Below are positions 43,690 to 53,108 of a DNA stretch of 64,000 bases, piece after piece (position 1 is the first letter of the stretch; each line of letters begins with the position of its first letter). The notes under the pieces were generated by a model. It was given only the letters and a program-made list of their open reading frames with translations. It did not search any database and had not been told where the DNA came from. Origin of the DNA: Rhodomicrobium lacus (GTDB lineage: Bacteria > Pseudomonadota > Alphaproteobacteria > Rhizobiales > Rhodomicrobiaceae); assembly GCF_003992725.1 (NCBI RefSeq), contig NZ_RZNF01000002.1, positions 124,001 through 188,000 on the forward strand. The letters are read 5' to 3'. The position numbers were made by a program, and so were the translations under genes.

Positions 43690-45579
43690 TTACCTGATGT
43701 GCACCCCGACGGCGGCCAGCAGGGGAATCAGGAGGCCTCCAAGCACCGCCTCGCCCGCGATCATTCCCGAAGCGACGGTGATCGCATACCGGTCGTAGGT
43801 TTGCCGGTGGAGGCGCCTCCAGACGAAACCCGCTATGCCGCCAAGCGCAATGGGAATGTTCAATTCCCCCGGAAGAATGAGCGCGAACCCGAACCCTGTG
43901 ACGCTCGGTATCCAGCCAACCCATGCCCTGTCCGACATCTCTCTGACGACGCTGACGGCGACCCCGGCGATAGCGGCAATGATTGTCGCGATGAGCGCGT
44001 AGTCGGGCAACGCCTCCACGCCCTTGGAAAGCAGTACGGCCATGTTGGCGATCTTGAGCCCCGTGGGCGCGACGAGGCCATCGCCGCCGAGGCCGTATTT
44101 GTCGATGAGGATCGGGTACATGATGGCGACGGCCGCCGCGCCGATCGGAACGGTCGCGATCTGCACATAGGTGAGAATTTGCGGGGAGGAGCCGACGATC
44201 CTGCCGGTCTTGTAGTCCTGAATCATCCCCTCGGATTGCGAGGTTATGTTTCCGGCTATGCCCGCCGCGATCAGGTTCGAGCTGATATGCGTCGGCCAGA
44301 ACACCGCGAACAGCGCCTGAAGGGCGTTCGCCATGGCCGAGACCGGGCCGATGTTGGTCTCCCCCTGAACGCGCATGCCGATGAGCATGAGCGGTAACGA
44401 TGCGAGCACCGCAACGAAGGTCTGGAGGTAGGACATCTGGAAAAAGGCGTGCTGGATCACGGCGAGCAGCACCGTCAGGCATACGGCGCTGACGGCGATG
44501 GCTCGCAGCGGAATATCCTTTTCTCTGAAACCTCGCTCGATGTGGAGATCCTGAAAAATCTCCATGATCGAACGCCATTTCATGAACAGCGTCGTGAAGG
44601 TCGCCGTCACCATGAGCGCGGTCGCGGGCCACATCACCCAGAAGACGACTATCGGGAAATATTTCTGGGCGTGCATGTTCTGCATGAGCCCGCAATGCTG
44701 GGAGATGAACAGCGCCTGATCGCGCGCCGGTTTGACGAGCGCGACGAGCGCCTGACATCTGTCCCAGTATTCGGGCGCGATCTGGCCCCGGACGATGCTG
44801 TCCCCGATCCCCGACCCGATCACCCACGGGCCGATGACGTATCCCGTCACGAGCGTGCCGAGCAGCATGGAAAGCCCGACATTCAACCCGACGAGCAGGC
44901 CGCTGCCGATGTTGAGAAAGCTCCACTCGAACCCCATGCGATAGGGTTTCGACAAATAGAGCGTCGGCAGCCACGACAGCCCTTCGCGCAGCCACACCAC
45001 GCCTGCGGAAGCCATCGCCGCCAGTCCGAGCGCGCGCATCTTGTGCCGCGCCTCGCTCGGATGAGAGTCGAGAACCTCGATGGTTTCCGCCGCAGCCACG
45101 CCGCTTGCGAAAACCATTCTCGGGTCATCCAGAATGTGCCTTCGGAAAATCACCGTGAACACGACGCCGATCATCCCCGAGCAGGTCAGCCACAGAAACA
45201 TCGGCCACGGTTCGATCTTGAGGTGCATCTCGACAGTGTCGTTCAGGTCGAGATAGCCGAATGCGGCGGCGACAACGCACATGAACGCGGTCGAAGCCGC
45301 ACTTGTCCCGGCGGTCTGGATGACGTTGTTGAGAAAGCGGTTCTGGCCGCGCGTGCGGTAGGCGGTGACGTTGAGGAACATCGCGCCCAAGAAGGCCGAC
45401 ACCACGCTCGCGTTCGGACCGAAGCCAAGCTTGAGGACGATGTAGGGATAGGCGCCCGCGACGAGCGACGAGATCAGGGCGGCGCCGGCGACGGATTGCC
45501 ATGTAATCGCTCGAAGCGGCGACCTGTCGGGCCGCGTGACCCGTTCGGGTATGCCAGAGGGGTCTAGCGAGTGATCCAT
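43690..45579 (-). CDS. OPT/YSL family oligopeptide or metal-chelate transporter
   Basis: Membrane transporter of 629 residues with about 14-16 helices. Signatures include an early ISSLVAGAYPYIVLKLGFGPN with NASVVSAFLGAMFLNV, and the family motif EGMIQDYKTGRIVGSSPQ in the second half. OPT proteins import oligopeptides, glutathione conjugates or, in the YSL branch, metal-nicotianamine complexes, by proton symport. It is cotranscribed with the ATP-grasp gene and divergent from the dioxygenase gene, which suggests uptake of the compound made by this locus or of its metal complex. Confidence 0.87.
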   Translation of the reverse strand: MDHSLDPSGIPERVTRPDRSPLRAITWQSVAGAALISSLVAGAYPYIVLKLGFGPNASVVSAFLGAMFLNVTAYRTRGQNRFLNNVIQTAGTSAASTAFMCVVAAAFGYLDLNDTVEMHLKIEPWPMFLWLTCSGMIGVVFTVIFRRHILDDPRMVFASGVAAAETIEVLDSHPSEARHKMRALGLAAMASAGVVWLREGLSWLPTLYLSKPYRMGFEWSFLNIGSGLLVGLNVGLSMLLGTLVTGYVIGPWVIGSGIGDSIVRGQIAPEYWDRCQALVALVKPARDQALFISQHCGLMQNMHAQKYFPIVVFWVMWPATALMVTATFTTLFMKWRSIMEIFQDLHIERGFREKDIPLRAIAVSAVCLTVLLAVIQHAFFQMSYLQTFVAVLASLPLMLIGMRVQGETNIGPVSAMANALQALFAVFWPTHISSNLIAAGIAGNITSQSEGMIQDYKTGRIVGSSPQILTYVQIATVPIGAAAVAIMYPILIDKYGLGGDGLVAPTGLKIANMAVLLSKGVEALPDYALIATIIAAIAGVAVSVVREMSDRAWVGWIPSVTGFGFALILPGELNIPIALGGIAGFVWRRLHRQTYDRYAITVASGMIAGEAVLGGLLIPLLAAVGVHIR

Positions 45580-45737
45580 GGTCCCATCGCGCGCGGCAAC
45601 TCAACCCACGATACGCATGAAAGGTTTCGTAATGGATCAGCAAAACCGAGCTTTGCGAACGAACTCGATTGCCGCGCGCGCCCGCGGAAGGACTTTTGAA
45701 GTTTTTGTGGTCCAGTCAGGGAGAGGTGCGCGAAGGC

Positions 45738-46751
45738 ATGAGCCGTGCCGGCAGGGAGCCTGATCGCGCCCGCAGCCCGGATGAGAAAGAGATGGTTCAC
45801 GAAGACACACGCGATGCGTTGCCGTTCATCGCGTCAGCGGAACAGGCGCCGTGTCCTGTTTCACTCATCGACTATTTCACCTTGTACGAGCCTTCTCTTC
45901 GAGGGGCGCTCTACAGGCATGGCGCGATCCTCTTTCGCGGGTTCGATATCGTCGACGAGGCGGCGTTCGGCGCCGCAGGAAGCCGGATGGCCGGGCCTCT
46001 GCTGGATTATCGCGGCGGCGTGGCGCGGCGGCACCAGCTTGGCCGCGGCGTCTACAACTCAACCGAGATGCCCGCCGACCGGACGCTCGCCGCCCACAAT
46101 GAAAAATCCTATTCGGTCTTGCATCCCGATCTCGTGCTCTTTTGCAGCGTGACGGTGGCAGCCACGGGCGGGGCGACACCCCTCGCCGATGGCCGCCGCG
46201 TCTGGCAAAGGCTGAGCAAGCGCCTCAAGGACCGGCTCCGCTCGACGAAAATCACCTATATCCAGAATCTGCACGGCGGCACCGGTGCGGGAAAATCGTG
46301 GATGGCGGCTTACGAGACCGAGGACAAAAGCGAGGTCGAGGCCTTTCTGACCTCCAGCGGCGCGCGCTTCCGCTGGAAGCCGAACGGGGCGCTCAACGTC
46401 GAGGAGACCGTTATTCCGTTCAAGGTGCATCCGGTGACGGGAGCGGAGGCTTTGTTCTGCCCGGTCGACACATGGTATCGCGGCACGAGCGAATTCGGCG
46501 GCGGTCGAAAAGGCGCGCACCGCGCGGCGGACGAGTTCCCACAATACTGCCGGTTCGAGGACGGCGACGAAATCCAGCCCTGGATGGTCGATGAAATCAG
46601 AACCGCGATTGTGACGGAGCTGCGCGCGTTCCAATGGCGTCGGGGCGATGTGCTGCTCGTCGACAACCGCATCGCGCTTCATGGGCGGTCGTCGTTTACC
46701 GGCGAGCGGCTGGTGCTCGTCGCGATGGGGAACGACGCCCGCGCCGCATAG
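45738..46751 (+). CDS. TauD/TfdA-like Fe(II)/2-oxoglutarate dioxygenase (SyrP-like)
   Basis: Non-haem iron oxygenase of 337 residues from ATG 45738, chosen for GGGAGAGG upstream; ATGs at 45669 and 45792 are alternatives. The iron triad is visible: His120 and Glu122 in LAAHNEKSYS, and the distal His315 in VDNRIALHGRSSFTGER, whose Arg324 would bind 2-oxoglutarate. The surrounding VYNSTEMPADRTLAAHNE pattern is that of SyrP-type enzymes, which beta-hydroxylate amino acids in peptide natural products. Glu in place of Asp in HxD/E is normal for SyrP-like proteins. It is divergent from the OPT gene. Confidence 0.82.
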   Translation: MSRAGREPDRARSPDEKEMVHEDTRDALPFIASAEQAPCPVSLIDYFTLYEPSLRGALYRHGAILFRGFDIVDEAAFGAAGSRMAGPLLDYRGGVARRHQLGRGVYNSTEMPADRTLAAHNEKSYSVLHPDLVLFCSVTVAATGGATPLADGRRVWQRLSKRLKDRLRSTKITYIQNLHGGTGAGKSWMAAYETEDKSEVEAFLTSSGARFRWKPNGALNVEETVIPFKVHPVTGAEALFCPVDTWYRGTSEFGGGRKGAHRAADEFPQYCRFEDGDEIQPWMVDEIRTAIVTELRAFQWRRGDVLLVDNRIALHGRSSFTGERLVLVAMGNDARAA

Positions 46752-46769
46752 TCCGTGCTCGGGAAGGCG

Positions 46770-49241
46770 TCACGTTCCGCGCGGCTTGGCCCGCGCTGTC
46801 GGAGCGGCCGAGGCGGGATCGTCGGGCCACGGATGGCGCGGATAACGGCCCTTCATCTCGGCCTTCACCGCTGCCCATGACCCCTTCCAGAAGCCCGGAA
46901 GATCGCGCGTTATCTGGATCGGTCGATGCGCGGGCGAAAGCAGGTGCAGCGTAAGCGGCAGCTTGCCGTCCGCGATGCAGGGATGCCGCGTCAGCCCGAA
47001 CAACTCCTGCACCCGGATATGCAGCGCGGGCGCTCCGGCTGTCTCGTAGTCGATGGCATGGCGGTTGCCGGTCGGTGCCTCGAAATGCGTGGGCGCTTCG
47101 TCGTCGACGCGCCGCTTCAAGGTCCATGGCAAAAGCGCGTCGAGCGCCGCGCCCAGATCGTCCGCGCCGATTTCCGCCAGCTTCGTCTTTCCGTCGAGGA
47201 AAGGCGCGAGCCATTCGCCCGCCGTGGCGGCGAGCGCATCGTCGGACAGATCCGGCCATTCTTCGCCCTCGGCGGCGCGCAGGAAGCCGACACGGTGGCG
47301 AAGCTGGATCTGAGCCTTGCTCCACGGCAGACGGTCGACGCCGAGCTTTGCGATGCCTGCCGCCAGCATGCGTGCGGTTTCGTCGCTCGCCACCACCGCG
47401 CGCGGCTCGTTTGCAAGACGGATGGCGTCGAGACGCCGGACGCGGCGCGCCTTGAGTGTGGCCGTTTCCTGATCGAAGTCCGTTTCATCGGCCTCGCGGA
47501 TGCGGTGCCCTGCGGCGGCGATGACGTCGGCTTCATCGGCGGCAGCCGCAAGCAGGATGCGCGTGGAGGCCGCCGAGCCGGAAAGCTCCGCCGCGACGAT
47601 ATAGGGCGAGCGCGCGAGGGGATGCGCCGGATCGAGATTGGCGCCGCGCCCATTGGCGAGAAGGAATTGGCCGGGAGCGCCCCGCGCCTTGCCGATCCGC
47701 TCCGGAAAGGCAAGCGCCAGCAGCCGCGCGAGCGACATGTCTTCCCGCAACGCGGCGGGGTGCCCCGAGCTTGCTACACGGGCCCAACCCGCAGCGAGCT
47801 TTCGCATGTCGCCCGCGCGGCGCGAGCGGTCCCGGCGGAATCCTTCCAGCCGCAGCGCAAGATCGATATCGTTGCCGCCAAGCCCGCGCTCCACCATTAG
47901 CGCGGCGATTTCGGCGGCTTCGTCCGCCTGGCCGTTTCCGGCGGCGGCGATCACCATGCGGGCGAGCCGGGGCGGCAAGGGCAGGGCGCGCAGCCGCTTT
48001 CCCATGGCCGTGATGCGGCCCTTCGCGTCGAGCGCTTCCAGCTCTGTCAGTTCCTCGCGCGCGGCCTCGATCGCGGTACGAGGCGGCGGATCGATCCACG
48101 ACAGCGCAAGCGGATCGGTCGCGCCCCATTCGGCGCAATCGAGGAGGAGGCCCGAAAGGTCGGCGGAGCGGATTTCAGGTTCCCCGAAGGCGGGCAAGCT
48201 TTGCGTTTGCGGCTCGTCCCAGAGGCGATAGCATACCCCCGGCTCGGTGCGGCCGGCGCGGCCCCTTCGCTGATCCGCTGCGGCCCGTGACACCCGCACG
48301 GTTTCGAGCCGCGTCACGCCGACATCGGGCTCGAAGCGCGGTACGCGCGCGAGGCCGCAGTCGATGACGACCCGCACGCCCTCGATGGTGATCGACGTTT
48401 CGGCGATGGAGGTGGCGAGCACGACCTTGCGCAGGCCCGCGCGCGAAGGTTCGAGCGCAAGATCCTGCGCCTTCGCGTCCATTGCGCCATAGAGCGGAGC
48501 CAAAACCACCGCCGGATCGCAGACGCGCTCCTTCAGCCGTTCCTCGACGCGGCGGATTTCGCCCTGTCCCGGCAGGAATGCGAGAATCGAGCCGCTTTCC
48601 GCGCGCAGCGCACGCAGCACCGCGTCCGCCATCTGATCCTCGATGCGCGCGTTCGGATCGCGGGCGAGATGACGCGTCTCGACGGGGAAGGCGCGGCCTT
48701 CGCTCTCGATCACGGGCACGTCGCCGAGAAGCTTCGCCACGCGCGCGCCGTCGAGCGTCGCCGACATCGGCAGGATGCGAAGATCGTCGCGCAATCCCCG
48801 CTGACAGTCGAGCGCCAGCGCAAGCCCCAGATCGGCATCGAGCGAGCGCTCGTGAAACTCGTCGAACAGCACCGCGCCTACGCCGGAAAGCTCGGGATCG
48901 TCGAGGATCATGCGCGTGAAGACGCCCTCTGTCACCACCTCGATCCGCGTCTTCGGCCCCGATTTCGAGACCATGCGCGCGCGAAGCCCGACGCGCTCGC
49001 CGACGCTCTCCGACAGCGTGCGCGCCATGCGCTCGGCGGCAGCCCGGGCGGCGATGCGGCGCGGCTCCAGCACGAGGATCTTGCGCCCGCCGAGCCAGCT
49101 TTCCCCCATCAGCGTGAGCGGGACGCGCGTCGTTTTCCCGGCTCCCGGCGGTGCGACAAGGACCGCCGAGGCGTGCGCGCCGAGCGCACCTCTCAAGGCA
49201 TCGAGGACATCGTCGATCGGAAGCGGCGTATCGAACTTCAT
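46770..49241 (-). CDS. hrpB: ATP-dependent RNA helicase HrpB
   Basis: DEAH-box helicase of about 823 residues. Motifs in order are GAGKTTRVPL (Walker A), DEFHERSLDADLGLAL (DExH), SATLDGARVAKLLGD, then the HrpB helicase C-terminal motifs TSIAETSITIEGVRVVIDCG and QRRGRAGRTEPGVCYRL, and the HrpB-specific C-terminal domain ending HPWPDDPASAAPTARAKPRG. The start at MKFDTPLPID (49241) is preferred; ATGs at 49271 and 49394 extend it into sequence without family similarity. Its cellular role in bacteria is poorly defined. It is convergent with the dioxygenase gene, 18 bp apart. Confidence 0.92.
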   Translation of the reverse strand: MKFDTPLPIDDVLDALRGALGAHASAVLVAPPGAGKTTRVPLTLMGESWLGGRKILVLEPRRIAARAAAERMARTLSESVGERVGLRARMVSKSGPKTRIEVVTEGVFTRMILDDPELSGVGAVLFDEFHERSLDADLGLALALDCQRGLRDDLRILPMSATLDGARVAKLLGDVPVIESEGRAFPVETRHLARDPNARIEDQMADAVLRALRAESGSILAFLPGQGEIRRVEERLKERVCDPAVVLAPLYGAMDAKAQDLALEPSRAGLRKVVLATSIAETSITIEGVRVVIDCGLARVPRFEPDVGVTRLETVRVSRAAADQRRGRAGRTEPGVCYRLWDEPQTQSLPAFGEPEIRSADLSGLLLDCAEWGATDPLALSWIDPPPRTAIEAAREELTELEALDAKGRITAMGKRLRALPLPPRLARMVIAAAGNGQADEAAEIAALMVERGLGGNDIDLALRLEGFRRDRSRRAGDMRKLAAGWARVASSGHPAALREDMSLARLLALAFPERIGKARGAPGQFLLANGRGANLDPAHPLARSPYIVAAELSGSAASTRILLAAAADEADVIAAAGHRIREADETDFDQETATLKARRVRRLDAIRLANEPRAVVASDETARMLAAGIAKLGVDRLPWSKAQIQLRHRVGFLRAAEGEEWPDLSDDALAATAGEWLAPFLDGKTKLAEIGADDLGAALDALLPWTLKRRVDDEAPTHFEAPTGNRHAIDYETAGAPALHIRVQELFGLTRHPCIADGKLPLTLHLLSPAHRPIQITRDLPGFWKGSWAAVKAEMKGRYPRHPWPDDPASAAPTARAKPRGT

Positions 49242-49506
49242 GCCGTTTGTATCGAGGCGCAAATTCCGCATCGCAAGCGCAATCTGCGTTGATCTTCGCG
49301 AGCCCGGTCCGATCCGACCAAATCGGTAAGCCGGGCGGGGCCGCTGAAACGGATGAGCATGCAACCGCTCACGCCCGGCCAGATGTAAACCCAAGGCTGA
49401 GACTTCGCGTTATACAAATAATCACATATTTCACGGAACGGAGGCTTCCGCCAAGTTTTCCCCTGCCTGAGGATTTGCGTGGTGGCAATAATTGTGGAGG
49501 AAAGTC

Positions 49507-49779
49507 ATGGCAGTCGAGACACTGATAGTATGGCTTATAATAGGCGCAGTCGCAGGATTCCTGGCTGGCCTGATCGTCACCGGATACGGTTTCGGGATAA
49601 TCGGCAACATCGTCGTTGGAATTCTTGGTGCATTCTTGGGAGGAGCAATATTGCCGCGGCTGGGGCTGTTCACTGGCAGCGACTTGCTCGGGCAGATCGT
49701 CAGCGCGACGATCGGTGCCGTCATCCTGCTTTTTCTTATCGGTCTCGTGAGGAGATCCGGCACGGCCTCGCGCCTCTGA
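49507..49779 (+). CDS. GlsB/YeaQ/YmgE family stress membrane protein
   Basis: Transglycosylase-associated small membrane protein of 90 residues with three helices. Glycine motifs are typical: WLIIGAVAGFLAGLIVTGYG and IIGNIVVGILGAFLGGAIL. The start at 49507 has GGAGGAAAG at good spacing, better than a non-ATG codon 15 bp upstream. Members of this family are often general stress-response genes. A rho-independent terminator follows at 49801. Confidence 0.9.
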   Translation: MAVETLIVWLIIGAVAGFLAGLIVTGYGFGIIGNIVVGILGAFLGGAILPRLGLFTGSDLLGQIVSATIGAVILLFLIGLVRRSGTASRL

Positions 49780-49800
49780 AGGGTCTGGCCGGTCGTTGCG

Positions 49801-49830
49801 AAAAGGGTGCCGGGGAGGCGCCCTTTTTTT
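49801..49830 (+). terminator. Rho-independent terminator after the GlsB-type gene
   Basis: GGGTGCC and GGCGCCC form a 7-bp stem with a GGGGA-type loop, flanked by AAAA before and seven T after. It lies 22 bp after the stop codon. Confidence 0.85.
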
Positions 49831-49849
49831 GCCGCATCATCCGTCTGGG

Positions 49850-51037
49850 TCAAACCGCCTGTCCCGCGCACCAGCCGCTCGACCAGGCCCACTGGAAATT
49901 GTAGCCGCCGAGCCATCCGGTGACGTCGACGGCTTCTCCGATCGCATAAAGCCCCTTCACTTCGCGCGCTTCCATCGTTTTCGACGACAGATCCCGCGTA
50001 TCGATGCCGCCCACGGTCACCTCGGCCTTTGCGAACCCCTCCGTTTCCAGCGGCGCGAAATGCCAGCTTTTCAGATGCTCCGCGAGCGCCGACAGAATCC
50101 GGTCCGGGATGTTGGCCATCTCTGTGGGAGGAAGGTGAATGTCCGCCAGCACGTGCGCAAGTCGCGCGGGCAGAACCTCCGAAAGCACGGCGCGCCCCGA
50201 AGCCCTTGGCCGCGTGCGTTTGCGCTCCTTCAGAAACGCGGCGGCATCGATTCCCGGCAGAAGATCGACGGCAATCGAAGCGCCCGGTCGCCAGTATGAC
50301 GAAATTTGCAGGATTGCCGGACCGGAGAGACCGCGATGGGTAAAAAGAATGCTCTCGCGGAACGAGCGGTTCTCAAAAGAGACGATCGCATCGAGGGAAA
50401 CGCCCGCGAGAGACGCATCGAAACCCGGAGCCTCCTCCTTTGCCCTGAACGGCACAAGTCCAGGCCGTGTCTCGGTAACGCGCAGGCCGAAATGCCGCGC
50501 CACATCATGGCTGAAGCCCGTGGCCCCCATTTTCGGGATGGAAAGTCCGCCCGTTGCCAGCACCAGCGCGGGCGCCGTGAAGACGCTTGAGTTCGTCTCC
50601 ACCCTGAAACCGTCCGGTTTCGAGATGCTGGAGATGCCCTGTCCGAAACGCAGCGTCACCTGGCCGCCTTCGCACTCCTCAAGCAGCATGTCCACTATGG
50701 CGCGCGCGGAGCCATCGCAGAACAACTGCCCCAGGGTCTTCTCATGGTAGGCAATGCGATGGCGCTCGACGCGGGCGAGGAAATCCCGTTGCGTGTAGCG
50801 GCGAAGCGCGGAGACGCAGAAATGCGGATTGCCCGAAACGAAGCGGTCGGGCGCGATCCCGCGGTTGGTGAAGTTGCAGCGTCCACCGCCGGAAATCAGG
50901 ATCTTGGCGCCCGCCTTGTCCGTGCGTTCGAGCAGCAAGACCCTGCGGCCGCGCTGCCCGGCGGTCAGAGCGCACATCAGCCCCGCCGCGCCCGCGCCGA
51001 TGATGATGACGTCGAAATCTGTGGTGCTCTGGCGCAT
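49850..51037 (-). CDS. NAD(P)/FAD-dependent oxidoreductase, BaiN/HI0933 (YhiN) family
   Basis: Flavoprotein of 395 residues. The FAD-binding Rossmann motif is DVIIIGAGAAGLMCALTAGQ, followed by the family signature GAKILISGGGRCNFTNR, and the second FAD motif at the C-terminus (YAIGEAVDVTGWLGGYNFQW). The middle HI0933-type insert is present. The physiological substrate is unknown. It lies on the opposite strand to the GlsB-type gene with a terminator between them. Confidence 0.9.
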   Translation of the reverse strand: MRQSTTDFDVIIIGAGAAGLMCALTAGQRGRRVLLLERTDKAGAKILISGGGRCNFTNRGIAPDRFVSGNPHFCVSALRRYTQRDFLARVERHRIAYHEKTLGQLFCDGSARAIVDMLLEECEGGQVTLRFGQGISSISKPDGFRVETNSSVFTAPALVLATGGLSIPKMGATGFSHDVARHFGLRVTETRPGLVPFRAKEEAPGFDASLAGVSLDAIVSFENRSFRESILFTHRGLSGPAILQISSYWRPGASIAVDLLPGIDAAAFLKERKRTRPRASGRAVLSEVLPARLAHVLADIHLPPTEMANIPDRILSALAEHLKSWHFAPLETEGFAKAEVTVGGIDTRDLSSKTMEAREVKGLYAIGEAVDVTGWLGGYNFQWAWSSGWCAGQAV

Positions 51038-51130
51038 GCGTTCGCTTTATAAGGCGTCGCGCTCTCGATGCACCAGCGGTTTTGCGGCCGTACTTCCGGG
51101 GAGAGGAAGGGGAGGGCAATGCCCTCGCCC

Positions 51131-52264
51131 TCAATGGACGAGCGAGTCGCGCGTGATCTCCGCAATGCTCCGTGCGCCGGTCAGCGCCATGGCGACGCGC
51201 ATTTCCTTTGCGAAGAGGTCGAGGAGGTTGGCGACGCCCGCCTCGCCCGCTGCCGCAAGCGCGTAAGTGTAGGCGCGGCCGATCATTGTCGCGTCGGCCC
51301 CGAGCGCCAGCATGCGGACAACGTCGAGGCCGGAGCGGATGCCGGAGTCGGCGAGGATGGTGAGATCGCTCTTCACGGCGTCGGCGATGGCCGGAAGCGC
51401 GCGCGCCGACGACAGCACGCCGTCGAGTTGCCTGCCCCCGTGATTGGACACGATGATGCCATCGGCACCGAAGCGGACCGCGTCGCGCGCGTCTTCCACG
51501 TCAAGGATGCCCTTGATGATCATCGGACCTTTCCAGAATTCGCGGATCCACTCCAGATCCTTCCAGCTGATCGATGGATCGAAATTCGCGCCGAGCCAGC
51601 CGATATAATCGCCGAGCCCCGTCGGTTTGCCGAGATAGGCGGAAATATTGCCGAGATCGTGCGGGCGCCCGCGCAGGCCCACATCCCATGACCAGCCCGG
51701 ATGCGTGACGGTCTGAAGCATGCGCCGGAAATGGGCATTCTTGCCGGACATGCCGGAATGCGCGTCACGGTAGCGCGCGCCGGGGACGGGCATGTCCACG
51801 GTGAACACGAGCGTCGTTATGCCGGCGGCCTGCGCGCGCTCCAGCGCGTTCCGCATGAAGCCGGGATCCTTCAGCACGTAAAGCTGGAACCAGATCGGCG
51901 CGGGCGATTTTTTCTGCACCTCCTCGATGGAACAGACGGAGACGGTCGAGAGCGTGAACGGCACACCGCGTGAAGCAGCCGCGCGCGCCGCCTGCACCTC
52001 GCCGCGCCGCGCGTACATGCCCGTGAGACCCACGGGGGCGAGCGTTACCGGCATGGCGAGCTTCTGGCCGAAAATCTCGGTTTCCAGACTGAGATCCGCA
52101 ACGTTCTTCAGAACGCGCTGGCGCAGCGCGATGCCGGCCAGATCCGACACGTTGTGACGCAGCGTGTGCTCCGCATAGGCGCCGCCGTCGATGTAATGAA
52201 ACAGGAAGGGCGGCAGCCTGCGGCGCGCCGCCTCCCGGTAGTCTGTGGTCGCGGAAATGATCAT
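51131..52264 (-). CDS. lldD: L-lactate dehydrogenase, FMN-dependent (LldD)
   Basis: Membrane-associated quinone-linked enzyme oxidising L-lactate to pyruvate. The 377-residue TIM barrel starts [20 protein letters not shown] at 52264. FMN and substrate motifs are [10 protein letters not shown]-type ([17 protein letters not shown]), [20 protein letters not shown], and the catalytic [10 protein letters not shown] with the base His, followed by [16 protein letters not shown]. These fit LldD rather than glycolate oxidase, and the neighbours agree. It is 10 bp downstream of lldR and last in the lldPRD-type operon. Confidence 0.93.
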   Translation of the reverse strand: MIISATTDYREAARRRLPPFLFHYIDGGAYAEHTLRHNVSDLAGIALRQRVLKNVADLSLETEIFGQKLAMPVTLAPVGLTGMYARRGEVQAARAAASRGVPFTLSTVSVCSIEEVQKKSPAPIWFQLYVLKDPGFMRNALERAQAAGITTLVFTVDMPVPGARYRDAHSGMSGKNAHFRRMLQTVTHPGWSWDVGLRGRPHDLGNISAYLGKPTGLGDYIGWLGANFDPSISWKDLEWIREFWKGPMIIKGILDVEDARDAVRFGADGIIVSNHGGRQLDGVLSSARALPAIADAVKSDLTILADSGIRSGLDVVRMLALGADATMIGRAYTYALAAAGEAGVANLLDLFAKEMRVAMALTGARSIAEITRDSLVH

Positions 52265-52274
52265 GGAAAGAGAC

Positions 52275-53108
52275 TCAGCCTTTATTCTGGAATGCTGCCG
52301 AACGCGCGGCGGCAAGCCGTGCTTTGCGGGCGAGATCGTCATCGATGCTTTTGATCGTCGTTTCGACGAAATGGAGGTGGCGGTCCGAGACTTGCCTTGC
52401 GCCTTCGGCATCGCCCGCCTCGATCGCGTCGATGAGCGCGCGATGCTGCTGCGAAAGGGCATCGAACGTCTGCGGTACGGTGTAGAGCTTTTCGAGACTT
52501 TGCGAGATGCTGTCCTGAAGAAGGCCGAACATGCTCGACATCACCTGTCTCAGAACGGCATTGTGTGAAGCCTCGGCGATGGCGAGATGGAAAGCGGCGT
52601 CCTTGCGCGCTTCTTCTATCGGGGTCACGGCGCCGTGGTTCTTCCCCATCGCGTCGAAAGCGACGCGAATCCGGGTCTTGTCGTTGGCATCGGCGCGAAG
52701 CGCCGCATAATAGGCCGCAGCGCCCTCAAGCGCCTGACGGATTTCAAGCACGTCGTGGCTATAGCCCGTATCGAAGGCGACGAGAGGCGCAAGCGGCGCG
52801 CTGATCGTTTCTTTCGCCCACGAGGAAGCAACGGGGGCTTGTGGTGCAATCGAGGTGTGCGGCTCGGCGACCAGAATCCCGGTTTTCCGAACCGTAAGGC
52901 ATCCTCGCGCCGCCATGCGCCCGACGGCTTCCCGCAGGCTGGCCCGGGAGACCCGGGCCATTTCCGCAAGAGCGCGCTCCGAGGGCAGACGGTCGCCGGG
53001 GCGAAGGCCATGATCTTCGATGAAGGTCTGGATCATGGCTTCCGCACGCTCCGACACGCGCGGTGCCGGAGACGTTTTGGCCTGATGTGCTTTGGTATGA
53101 GCGATCAA
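52275..53108 (-). CDS. lldR: GntR/FadR-family lactate repressor LldR
   Basis: Regulator of 277 residues. The winged HTH is near residues 35-70 ([20 protein letters not shown], then [15 protein letters not shown]). The C-terminal FCD domain is all-helical with metal-ligand type residues ([20 protein letters not shown], then [20 protein letters not shown]). Position between lactate permease and LldD, with palindromes TTGGTC-N-GACCAA upstream of the operon, identify it as LldR. Its start overlaps the permease stop (ATGA). Confidence 0.92.
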   Translation of the reverse strand: MIAHTKAHQAKTSPAPRVSERAEAMIQTFIEDHGLRPGDRLPSERALAEMARVSRASLREAVGRMAARGCLTVRKTGILVAEPHTSIAPQAPVASSWAKETISAPLAPLVAFDTGYSHDVLEIRQALEGAAAYYAALRADANDKTRIRVAFDAMGKNHGAVTPIEEARKDAAFHLAIAEASHNAVLRQVMSSMFGLLQDSISQSLEKLYTVPQTFDALSQQHRALIDAIEAGDAEGARQVSDRHLHFVETTIKSIDDDLARKARLAAARSAAFQNKG

